DNA of 64,000 nt from Geosiphon pyriformis (Eukaryota > Glomeromycota > Glomeromycetes > Archaeosporales > Geosiphonaceae). Shown here piece by piece: positions 49,037 to 59,089 of the stretch; the stretch's first letter is position 1; every line of letters begins with the position of its first letter. The position numbers were made by a program, and so were the translations under genes. A model generated the notes under the pieces. It saw only the letters and a list, made by a program, of their open reading frames with translations, was not told where the DNA came from and ran no database searches. Location of the stretch: positions 564,604-628,603 of the forward strand of contig JAAOMT010000295.1 of the NCBI GenBank assembly GCA_016748015.1, read 5' to 3'.

Positions 49037-49602
49037 GCATGATGACTGGTAATCCTCCTGATAAGCTATCTTTAATTCTTAAGTATTCTATCTTTATTCC
49101 TGGGTCTTTTACCAATCACTTTGACATTAATAACTCTGTGCATTAATCTTTAATCAGTTAGTAAATACAACAAAAAAAAGAAAGAAAAGAAAAGAAAGAA
49201 AGAAATAAGCCAAGATAAGAAAAGTTAATATCTTGTTAATAGCCATAATTAAGAGCTATTGTTTCAGCATAATTAAGTATTGAATACTATCAACATAAAG
49301 TGTTAATAGTGAAAAGAGTAATTTAGACAGTAAATAATTATTTTATTAATATTGATAATTTTAACTAAAATGTTTTAACAGAATAATCTTAATATTAATT
49401 CTGTTCTTTTTGTTTTTAATGTTCTTGCTATATATATATAATTTGGGTTCTATAAGATCATTCACATTTCTGAGCAATATGTTATAATTTCTTAAGCAAT
49501 ACTCATATTGATAAGCAATATGCTCATTAGTTAACTACTATTCTTTTATTGGTCTATCTGTTTTTTCTACTATTTTTTTGTATGCTTTTTCTATAAGTAA
49601 CA
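49037..49602 (-). repeat. F 5' LTR, truncated (566 bp)
   Basis: Matches 4367-4914 of the F 3' LTR and ends AAGTAACA, followed by the target duplication ATGT. The first 183 bp are missing because D was inserted at this point and the far side was deleted. Confidence 0.92.
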
Positions 49603-50397
49603 ATGTATTCTGTATTATAAATTGTATTGAAGTTTTGGTTTTTTTTTGTGTCTTTATATTAAATAATTTGTTAATTAATTGTAATTTTTATTTTTAATTT
49701 CTAATGTTTAATAAGTTAGAATAGTTGTTAAGCTAAGAAGTAAATATTGTTTGTAAATTTCATCTTTTTTGTTATTTTTGTTATGTGTATTGGTTCTTTA
49801 TATACAGTTTTAAGAAATTAATTTAATGTGTTTGTTTTAATAATTATGATTAATTTCAAATTTTATAAAATTTTATCTGGTTTAATTAGTATTTTTTGTA
49901 TTTTTAACTATAAAATATTACTAATAATTAATAATATTATATTGTAATATGGTTTTAATTAATTATTATGTGCTGTTTTAGTTAAAATTTTGTTGTTTTA
50001 TTTTAGCTTATATGCTCTATTTCTCAATATTTTTTTAATGTGGAATGAACTATTCTATTTATGATTAAATTTGTTATGTTATTGTTTTTCTGCTTTGGTA
50101 TAATATAAGAATATTTTGTCTTTAATTTTGAATTCAATTAGTTTATTTAATAATTGACTATCATATTATTTTTTTTGTTTTTTTTGTGTTCTTTATATAT
50201 TATCAACTGCTTTTTTTTTGTTTTTTAGTGTTTTTATTAAATTATATATCTTTTATAACAGAGTTCCTTAAAGATTAACTTCTGTTATTGGTTTTCTTGA
50301 ATATATATGAATATCTATTTTTACTAGTAATATTATTATTTTACTATAAACTAATTTAAATAGTATTGCTTATGTAATATTTTGTTTTATTATTCAA
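49603..50397 (-). pseudogene. Element G: ORF3 5' part and pol C-terminus
   Basis: Continuation of G between F and the LINE. On the minus strand the integrase C-terminal region runs from 50397 to an ancestral pol stop at 49818. ORF3 then starts at ATG 49763 and is cut by F at 49607. It aligns to C around 14800-15620. Strongly AT-biased, with stops in every frame. Confidence 0.8.
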
Positions 50398-50834
50398 TTT
50401 TTTTTTTATTAATGCATTTAATGAGTGTAGCCCAATCGCTATCTAGTACATAGAACCAAACTAAGAGGCTCAAACTAAACACGACTCATGCACTTTCTAC
50501 ATGTGGCTAGCCATTCAGGCCAGACAAGGCAACACTACACATCTATAACTACCTGCACACTGCCACCCAGACCAGAAAAGAAACAAAAAGGCTTCCGATG
50601 ACCAAAGCTAACAGCAAAGGAATTGGCCAAACCAAGCAATCTCACAACACCGTCAGACAAAACCAAAGACACACCACAAGGGAGCCCAGAAACAACACCA
50701 ACATCACAGACCAGACNNNNNNNNNNNNNNNNNNNNCGCTATCTAGTACATAGAACCAAACTAAGAGGCTCAAACTAAACACGACTCATGCACTTTCTAC
50801 ATGTGGCTAGCCATTCAGGCCAGACAAGGCAACA
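50398..50834 (-). other. LINE-1 3' UTR and poly(A) end (contains assembly duplication)
   Basis: After removing one of the duplicate copies, the 3' UTR is about 137 bp from the ORF2 stop to the A10 tail. No gene is seen in it. Confidence 0.75.
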
Positions 50835-51016
50835 CTACACATCTATAACTACCTGCACACTGCCACCCAGACCAGAAAAGAAACAAAAAGGCTTCCGATG
50901 ACCAAAGCTAACAGCAAAGGAATTGGCCAAACCAAGCAATCTCACAACACCGTCAGACAAAACCAAAGACACACCACAAGGGAGCCCAGAAACAACACCA
51001 ACATCACAGACCAGAC
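50437..51016. repeat. 280-bp identical duplication flanking an N gap
   Basis: 50437-50716 and 50737-51016 are the same sequence, offset by exactly 300 bp, with 20 N between. The second copy contains the end of ORF2 and continues uninterrupted upstream. This is the pattern of two contig ends that overlap but were scaffolded instead of merged. Confidence 0.95.
50717..50736. other. Assembly gap (20 N)
   Basis: Twenty undetermined bases, a fixed-length placeholder. See the identical flanks. Confidence 0.99.
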
Positions 51017-54000
51017 CAGCCTTCTCCATCACCATCCAGTGGCTGGCTCTAGCCAACCATACCTTAGCATGATGTAAACCAACAACGAATCTGACATAAT
51101 CAACAATCCTAGCAGTGGCCACCTTTCTATCCTCAAAAACATTGCAAGCCTTCTCATACCACTCTTCCAGCACAAACCCTTTGCACACCAAAGTGTACAG
51201 CCCAACATCAATGGAACATTGAGACAAAACCCACAACACAGCAAAAGCAGAGGAACCACCAGCCAAAGCTGACCAACGAGCAGAAGCCTCTGCCAAAATT
51301 TCACCACGAACGCCAGACTCATGAACACAAGTAAAAACGTGGTCAGAGAACTCCACCTCATCGCAAAACAAACACAACACACTAGGGTAGCATTTATCAT
51401 ACAACCTCTTCCTAATGGCCACCGGCAACCTCCTGTGTACAGCCTTCATAACATAAGTGCGAAGTGATGAGGATGTGCGGCTAGTGAACCCAGCAAGCAT
51501 ATGAGAATCAGGATGCCACACCTTCGCCATGACAACCCAGTCTATGCAACCAATTAATGCATCCGGAACTACATCACAACCAGGTCCAGCTTCCCAACAA
51601 GCACAACGAATTGATCGAAAAATATTTCTGACAAAATGACGGGCATTACCAGAAACAGCGACACCCTCAGCAACCAAAAAATGTTCACGCACATCAGCAC
51701 AAAAGGAAAAGGGAGACCCAGAGGCAGCCCCAGCAGCCAAGTCAGCTCTCACATTACCAGGAATCCCAGAGTGTCTTTTCACCTTAACCCAACTCACATT
51801 AAGATCCTTATCCCTGACCAAATTGAAAATATGACGCCTCTCCAGCCAGTATTGATTACGGAAATCAGGAGCAACCAAAGACATCTCAGACACACATGCG
51901 TCAATGGCAGCCTGGCTGTTAAGACGCAACACCACAGTACTTGAAAAAGGAACACACTCCAAAGCCAAAGCGACAGCCTGTAACTCGGCCATAGTAGATG
52001 ACAAAAGACCACGAACAGCGACACCAATACTCATATCCAAGACCGGAAAGTACGCAGCAGTACCACAGGCGACCTCAGCAGAACCTGCATTCCTCAAAGA
52101 CCCATCCGTGAAAACTTCAAAAGAGTCTGACCAAATGTCATGCAATCCATCTTTAACTGCAAAAAATTCCCCAGACCCCAAAATGTCCAAACCAAGCTTT
52201 TCTGCTGAGCCAACAGAACCAGAAAATGAGTAACTCTGACCTTTCAAAAACTCAGAAGAAACCATGAACCAGTGAGGCACAAGGCCACGCGGATCCAACC
52301 TCTTCCAACGACGAAAAGTTTTCCAATCCAACAAAACACCTTTCTTATCAAAAAGTCAATTACCAAAAGCGACACCAAAACGTTTAAGAGATTTGACTGA
52401 ATCAAAATACAGAGACTTTTCAAGAACAGAGGACAACGGGAACCGACCAAGACTACGAAATGCAGTGGGGAGGTTGTTTACCAAAGTAAGCTCATTGCCC
52501 AGAAAAATCTTCACCATCCCAGCCAAAAAATTGTTCACCAGACTAACATGCAACCTGACCGGAAACTGCAAAGAATCCAAAAGAGCCCAACTAAGAACCT
52601 GTAGGTCCAAAAACCTATGTCTAAACAAACGCCCAAGAATGCCAAAAGCATTAGAGAACACCATCAAAGCAGCAACCTTTCCTTCAGACTGCACCTGCTC
52701 AAAAGGCTTTAGGCCATACAATGAGAGATGATGCAAAACAGCATCAGGAAAATCACGAGGAAGACAAGTCTTGGACTTAAGACCCTTTCTAACCAAGACA
52801 TCCCACTTGTGACAAACATTAGATGAGACAAAACTGAACTGAGTACGATAGCTAACAATAGGCTGCAAAACAGCTGATACCAGATACAAGAATTGTTTGT
52901 CTGTAATAGTCTTCTTAAACACAACATTGACGAAGAAATGTACATCCGCATGAGCCTTGGCAACACTCGGCTTGGAGAGCCCCTCAGTCGACAGAAAAAT
53001 ACCCAGATACCGATGTGCTTCCCCTTTCTTGGCAATAGAGATTGGCTGACCACAAATGTTCAGTAAAGCAACTTTAACGCCCTGATTGATGGGAATAACC
53101 ACTGTCTTCTCACTATTGATAGAAATGTCGTTGATCACAAAAAATTCACTGGCAATGTTTAGAGCATATTGAGTAGAAGCCTGACAATTTCCAACCCAGA
53201 TTGTATCATCGACAAACGCACCAGCTGAAAAATACAATGTCAAACCACCACTGCCCTCAATTCTGCCAGATTTCGAAACAAACTTAGTATCAATCCAGTA
53301 CTCACACAATTGTTCGTGCCTTTTAACCTCACACAAGAGCGGATTGTAAAAAATCCTCCAAAGAAGTGGCAAAAAGACCTCACCCTGGTCCAGCCCATTA
53401 TGCACCTTATAACCACCAGACAAACCAAAGTCAGTCATCACCCTATTAACTCTATTCTTATGAATACCACCAAAAAACCTTATGAACCTCTTACACATCT
53501 TGACACGCTGCAAACTAGCCCTCAAATGATGCCACCCAACTGAATCGTAAGCTTTCCGCATATCTTGCAAGACCAACCATAACTCCCTATCCTTCTCAAT
53601 GGCATCCTCAATTACCGAACCAACAGCAAACACCGGAGATTGTGTTGACGTACCCTTCAGCACCGAAAAGTTGTCCCCCTGAAGAACATTGAACTTGCTA
53701 CAAGCCATTGAAATATGGTCAGACAGAATCTTGGAAAGAACCTTCCTGGCAGTCTCAATCAAAGCAATGGGCTGAGTGTTCATAAGAACTCCATCCCAGT
53801 CATAAGGCTTAGGAATCATAGACACCCAAGCCCTCTTCCACAAAACAGGCACCACACCACCTGACAAACATTTATTAAACAGCGCCAACAGGCACCCCAA
53901 AACTACCTCACCACCATGTTTCCATAATTCATTAGGAACACCAGACAAACCAGCAGCTTTGCCATCAGGAAGACCATCAACAACAGAAAGTAACTCGCCC

Positions 54001-55520
54001 ATATTGATTGCACTCATAACACCTGAAAAAGCATCATCCTGAACATAGTCCAAAGGTGCGTACTGACGAGCCCAAAGATCAGGAAGCACTGACTGCACAG
54101 AGCGTTTCCTCGTCCACCCCTCCATTATTTCATCCACACTGGACTTCACCTCTTCAGGCAACAAAACCAGATCATCATCAACTATCAAGTGATCCAACAC
54201 AACCTTGCAAAAAGGCTTTTCCAACACACTCCTGATCATACTACCCTTATCCGAACAGAAATTATCCATGTGCTTCTCAATTGCCTTCCTAACTGAAGCT
54301 TCCTCAGCCAACTTTGACTCAAACATCTTCAACCTCCTGTAATCTCTACGAACCAATGACAAATTCCTAACAACAACATCAAATTTAACACCCGAGCCAA
54401 CCAAATCCTTGAAAGCACAAGCCTTCGCATCATCCAGAGTCGACCATTTACTCACAAGATGATCAGTGCCCAGCAAGTCACCAGAGCAAAATTTCTTAAC
54501 AATCTTGGCCACCAACAATTCCAGACCAAAAAACCTAGAAGAATGTTTGTTTCTCGAACACTTGAATTCACTAAACCAATGCCTCGAAAATGTCACATCA
54601 GCAGAATCCACCACAGCTTCCACCAGAACTGCTCACATAGCATCCATATCACCACGTATTTCGGCACCAGAGAACACCTCACCCAAAGACAAAAGTTTAG
54701 CTAACAAGAGATCCTTAAACTTAGCCCATCCAACACAGTCAGCATTCCTGATTTTGAACTTCCAACGATCCTTATTTACCTGCTTGCGCAAACTGTTCAA
54801 TTGTACATCTAGAAGCCCACCCAAACTGACCGAAACCACAACTGCCTTGTGATCAGTATCAAAGAAATCCGAAACAGAGACAACTTAATGACCAGCAACA
54901 GCAGAAGACAAATTACCACCAACAAAAATGTAATCAATTGTTTTCCCAACCCCTCTCAAATTGCCCCATGTATAAGAATTAGCCAAATGATGACCAACAA
55001 ATGAATTGACCAAACCTAAACTCAAACAAAACTTGAAACTAGCACTCCTACCAGATCCATTCTCATTAAAGTCCCTACCCAAGACAACAAAATTGCTAAA
55101 GTTGACTGCCTTTGCAATGAGGATGTTAACTTCAGAAGCCTGACCAAATCTAGCCCCAGAGGAGGCACCAGCATACAACCCCAAAACAGTAACCGAGAGC
55201 TTGCCCTTAAACAGGAGCCAAACAGAAATAACCCGACCAGGAATCTCCTTCACCTTAGATACATGACGGGCCAAAGAAGTGTTCATAACAATCGCAACCC
55301 CAGCACCCATGAAACCCTTATCCAAGCCGGAAGAAAATACTCGCACTCCATCAAACTTATCTTTTATCCACAGCCCAGAAGAGGACCTCAACTTAGTCTC
55401 AGTGATAAAAGAAACCATATTTCCCGAGTTCACATGCCAACGAACAACATCTGCTTGTTTCGCAAGAACATTGATACCCCGAACATTGCACATAGCAAAT
55501 TTCCAAACCAAACTACTCAT
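50835..55520 (-). pseudogene. LINE-1 ORF2: APE endonuclease, RT, RNase H (1,561 aa plus 3 stops)
   Basis: One frame of 1,562 codons interrupted only by TAA at 54885-54887 (codon 212; CAA expected), TGA at 54633-54635 (codon 296; TGG expected) and TGA at 52356-52358 (codon 1055; TGG expected). The endonuclease covers residues 1 to about 230 (ETKLR, GRDFNEN, TIDYIF, DTDHKAV). RT occupies about 480-800 (QPIALIETARK, GLDQGEVF, AFVDD). RNase H is at about 1120-1260 (FTDGS, AELQAVALALE, LRLNSQAAID, HSGIPGNVRAD), where the third acidic residue of the usual SDSQ motif is Asn. A terminal Cys/His cluster CLFCDEVEFSDHVFTC follows. Its ATG overlaps the ORF1 stop in ATGA. It would nick target DNA and reverse transcribe the element RNA in place. 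Confidence 0.95.
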
Positions 55521-57472
55521 TGAGATGGAGGAAAAGCCAACGAACCCGATCCAGAACGCAGATGATCCAATCTATCCAAGACCGAGCGAACTGAAGCCTT
55601 AAGAGCCATCATATTCGATTCCAAACTGCCAATCTTGGCAGTCAAAACCTTAGAACTGCTCAGACTGAAATCAACAACCGACCCACCAACCTTGGGAGAA
55701 GAAGAGGCAGACGACAACAACATGCCATCCAACTCCAAACCTGGGTCCATATCTGAAACAACGGCAGTTGGAGACACCAAAGGAAGAGCTGAGAGAGAAA
55801 ACGCCAATGGCACCAAGTCAATGAAACTTAACTTCTTTAAAATAAGTGAGACTTGGTCTGAGAGAATTTCTACGGAACGTTCCAGCACAGCTAGGCGACC
55901 ACCTAGATCAGCAGCACCAGACGAGGAGGAATCCATTGAGAAAGCCATCGAACCAGAGACCAAACTGACACCAGGAGCACCTGAAGAGACAATGCGAGAG
56001 GGGGAACTGCCTGCCACTTGGGCCCACGTCTTCCCACCAAAAGAAACTGGACGAGTGACAGGGGCCGACTTCTTCTTATATATCCCAGCTAGACGAACCC
56101 GATCTTGCTCAGAAACCACCCTTCTTCTTCGAACATCAGAATACACACCCAAGGAACAATTGACCGAAACATGACCAAATTGTTTACAACAAGCACAACT
56201 GGCCAAAGAAAGACCAGCCCAACGCAAACTCACATTCCTGAAAACTGGAATGGTACCAATAGCAGCCAATTTGGATGCCTCATCACCAAAACAAATTACA
56301 GCACATCTATCATGAACATATGAACTAGGGTTACAGCCGATATAACAAGTCTTCCCACCATATGATTCCAACAAATTGGAGAGGTCATAAGCATTAGTGC
56401 CAACTGGAAGAGTATAAAGTAAAGCCCGATGCTGATCCCTCGATACCCACGTTTGTTTATCAATATTTGCTTTTGCCATTCGGACCGAATCCTTTCCCAT
56501 GAGCACAGACCATCTAGCTGCGACCAAATCAGCCATTTCAGATGATTCATATTCTACCAGGGCCTTTTGCCAAAGACCAATAAGCTGCACTTTAATTGAA
56601 ACAATCTTGCCAAACTTGGAGAACACTGCCTCAATTGCCAATTTGGGAAGATCTACTGGGATTTCCCTGACAATCACCTCCCGATCCGAATGGCTGTTTA
56701 TTTTTCTTAGATCATCATTTACCAAAATTTTTTTACTGATCGCCATTTCCCTCGCCTTAATCAAACTTTTTTCAGATGTAAATGATGACCTAATTATTCC
56801 AGGAAATTTTGAGGGAGTCGAAGCCCCCCCAAAACCATCAACTTGATAAAAAATTTTTTTCACACAAACCAACTTATCACCAATAGTTTTGCCAGAAACG
56901 GCAGATAGCTCAATATCCAATGCAAACAATTTCGACGAATTAAAACTCCATTTCTCCGGAGCATGTAACCCGACTGGAGGAAGGCTATTGGACCCACAAA
57001 ATTCAGGACTCGGAAGAGGCAAAGTGTCTTCACCATCACTTAGACCGTTGAAAGAGAGAGGTGGCGGCTTACTGTTCAGAATATAGGTGCGGGTATGCGT
57101 TTTCCTTGGTGTGGCATCGTTCATGTTGTCGTCCAAACCCGAAACATCCAACTCTGCATAGCTAGTTTCTTCAGTGACGACGTTTTCCAAGTTATCCAAG
57201 TCTGAAATGCCACTTATGCTGTCCACTTTGCTGTTGACCTCGCTAGCCCATGATTGCCCAATGTTAGGTCCATCACCACTTTCATCTATAACGTTCGAGA
57301 CACCAGCAGACGACTCCACCAAACCGCCAACCACCACAGGTTTCTTCGGCTTCTTATAGGATGCACCGCGAGATTGAGGACCAACCGAACGCTTATTTTT
57401 GACACCAGACCGGGTCCCCAATCCAGCCAAAATGGACCCAGAACCACCAGCAGCAAAGCCTACCGGTTCCAT
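55517..57472 (-). CDS. LINE-1 ORF1: intact gag-like RNA-binding protein, 651 aa
   Basis: Uninterrupted frame from ATG 57472 to TGA 55517-55519. The N-terminal 180 residues are low-complexity, Ser/Gly/Asp-rich and contain a basic KKPKKP patch. Residues of about 180-380 hold the conserved block FALDIELSA, KIFYQVDGFGGASTPSKFPGIIRSSF and VFSKFGKIVSIKVQLIGLWQKALVEYE, the last resembling an RRM-type fold. A CCHC-like cluster CACCKQFGHVSVNC lies near residue 430. The C-terminus is Ser-rich with a heptad-like stretch (LEERSVEILSDQVSLILKKL-type). It is probably the RNA-packaging partner of ORF2. It is the only fully intact long gene in the window. Confidence 0.92.
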   Translation of the reverse strand: MEPVGFAAGGSGSILAGLGTRSGVKNKRSVGPQSRGASYKKPKKPVVVGGLVESSAGVSNVIDESGDGPNIGQSWASEVNSKVDSISGISDLDNLENVVTEETSYAELDVSGLDDNMNDATPRKTHTRTYILNSKPPPLSFNGLSDGEDTLPLPSPEFCGSNSLPPVGLHAPEKWSFNSSKLFALDIELSAVSGKTIGDKLVCVKKIFYQVDGFGGASTPSKFPGIIRSSFTSEKSLIKAREMAISKKILVNDDLRKINSHSDREVIVREIPVDLPKLAIEAVFSKFGKIVSIKVQLIGLWQKALVEYESSEMADLVAARWSVLMGKDSVRMAKANIDKQTWVSRDQHRALLYTLPVGTNAYDLSNLLESYGGKTCYIGCNPSSYVHDRCAVICFGDEASKLAAIGTIPVFRNVSLRWAGLSLASCACCKQFGHVSVNCSLGVYSDVRRRRVVSEQDRVRLAGIYKKKSAPVTRPVSFGGKTWAQVAGSSPSRIVSSGAPGVSLVSGSMAFSMDSSSSGAADLGGRLAVLERSVEILSDQVSLILKKLSFIDLVPLAFSLSALPLVSPTAVVSDMDPGLELDGMLLSSASSSPKVGGSVVDFSLSSSKVLTAKIGSLESNMMALKASVRSVLDRLDHLRSGSGSLAFPPSQ

Positions 57473-57599
57473 AGCAACAAAAAGGGGAATGTCTGAAGAA
57501 ATAACTAAAGGAAACAGAAGGAAATAAGAGAAAAGGAAGATATTTCTTTGACTACTCTATGCTCTCGTTATGGTCAGGGGATCAATGAAAGAAAGAGTT

Positions 57600-58895
57600 T
57601 TTTATTATTTAATAAGCAAATAATATTGTTAGTATAAATAAATCACATTTGTCTTGGTTTTTTTGGCTGATTTTGACTATTGCTTTGTACAATATTTTAT
57701 TGAATTTTTTTACTAAGCCATTTGTTTGTAAATAGTATAAAAATGATAATAATATTTTAATTTCAAATTTTTGACTTAATTTTGTTAGTGTTCTGTTAAC
57801 AAAATAAGTTCTTTGGTCTAATAACAATTTTTTTAAACATCTATATTAGCAATTATATTTTAATATATAAATTTGGCTATGAATTTTGTATCTGCTCTTT
57901 AAATTGTTTTTGCTTTTGGCTATTTTGTAAGATAATTTATAGCTATTACTATGTATTAATTGTTTTTACTAGTTATTATTAATAGTTTAACTAAGTTAAT
58001 TCCAATTTAATTAAATAGTTGCTTTACTTTAATTGGTCTTAATGATTTACTAAGTCTTATTTTTTTTTTAACAAACATTACAGTTTTAGATGTATTAGAT
58101 TATATTTAAATATATTGTTGGTCAATAATATTTTTTCCAAATTTTTTTAATGATTGCTTCTTAATAAAAATATCCTGCTGTTAAATTTAAATGTATATTA
58201 AACAGTATTTTCTTTTTTTTTGGTTCTGTAATTACTCTAAGCAACTAGTTTAATTCTTTTTTGTTTTTTTGATTTAATATATTTTGGTAAATAATAAAAT
58301 ATTTTGATTTTTGTTTATGTTGTTTTATTTTTTTTAAGATAATTTTTCTTTGAACTATTAAGTATTAATATAATATTGGAATTGTTAATATTTTTGTGTA
58401 TTCATTTTTTAATTTATTTTTGGATTAAAATATTGTTAAATTGTCTTATTTATGACAAGCTATTAATATTTCTATTTTTTTTATAGTGTATAGTATATTG
58501 AAATAGTAAAAGTTTTATTTTCTATTTGATATGGCAATCATTTACAAATTTTTGCTTTTAAATTAATGTTAATTCTTTATGGTCTGTGTATATATTAAAC
58601 TTTTTATTTAAGTATTTTTTCTATTTAATAACAATCCAATAAATGGTTAAATATTCTAATATTAAGATGTTATAGTTTTTTTTAGCTGAACTTAAACTTT
58701 GACTAACATATATTATTAGATGTTTTTGTCTATCTAATTTTTATTATAATAATACTGTTTCTGATACATTAATTATAATAATAAATAATTTGCTATAATC
58801 TAAATATATCAACATTAGAGCTTAAATAAACTTTTGTCTTAATATATTAAAAACTTTTTGTTGTTTCTTAATTTAATAGTTTAATTAAAATTGCA
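57600..58895 (-). pseudogene. Element G pol remnant: integrase core to RNase H/RT end
   Basis: Continues G beyond the LINE. The integrase core is at about 58020-57613 (LLDQRTYFVNRTL; Glu region VKKFNK, E-to-K), the zinc-binding region around 58200-58080 and RNase H at about 58870-58500. Similarity fades near 58895, where plus-strand LINE-2 sequence begins. The RT, protease and gag of G are not in the window. Extremely AT-rich, with stops throughout. Confidence 0.78.
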
Positions 58896-59089
58896 AATAC
58901 TGGCAAAAATAATGTGAAAAATTATTTTGATCAAAAAAAAGAACTATAATATTTATATATATAATTTAAAAAACTTTACTAAATAGTCCAAAAAAATTGC
59001 TATTAAATTTAATATTATAAATTTTTTAATTAAGCTTTTAATCATAAATACATTAAATAAAAGTAACATAATTAAGTAATATTTTTAAA

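Larger units (their letters stand above)
4184..49602 (-). mobile_element. Element F: Ty3/gypsy element, outer shell of the main nest
   Basis: Minus-strand LTR element of the dUTPase-type family, inserted in ORF3 of G. Its outer ends are defined by an exact 4-bp target duplication, ATGT at 4180-4183 and at 49603-49606. Present are its 3' LTR (4184-4914), ORF3 (4928-5559), pol from the integrase to the RT end (5615-7555) and 566 bp of its 5' LTR (49037-49602). RT, dUTPase, protease, gag and 183 bp of the 5' LTR are missing. They appear to have been lost in a deletion whose junction is at 11920/11921. Elements E and D lie inside it. Confidence 0.88.
50398..57599 (-). mobile_element. LINE-1: nearly complete two-ORF LINE with endonuclease, RT and RNase H
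   Basis: Minus-strand non-LTR element in G's integrase. The target duplication is at least 13 bp: 50385-50397 and 57600-57612, differing by one transition. A run of ten A (minus strand) at 50398-50407 forms the 3' end. The 5' leader is short, about 127 bp before ORF1. Removing it joins G exactly as in B (TCAATAAGCAAATAAT). The base composition is clearly richer in G, C and CpG than all surrounding sequence, so it is a recent arrival. The stated length includes an assembly duplication of 300 bp. Confidence 0.95.

Noticed and set aside
51636-56174. Several plus-strand open frames of 77-179 codons inside the LINE
   Set aside because: They are antisense to the LINE-1 ORF1 and ORF2, whose frames are supported by domain motifs.
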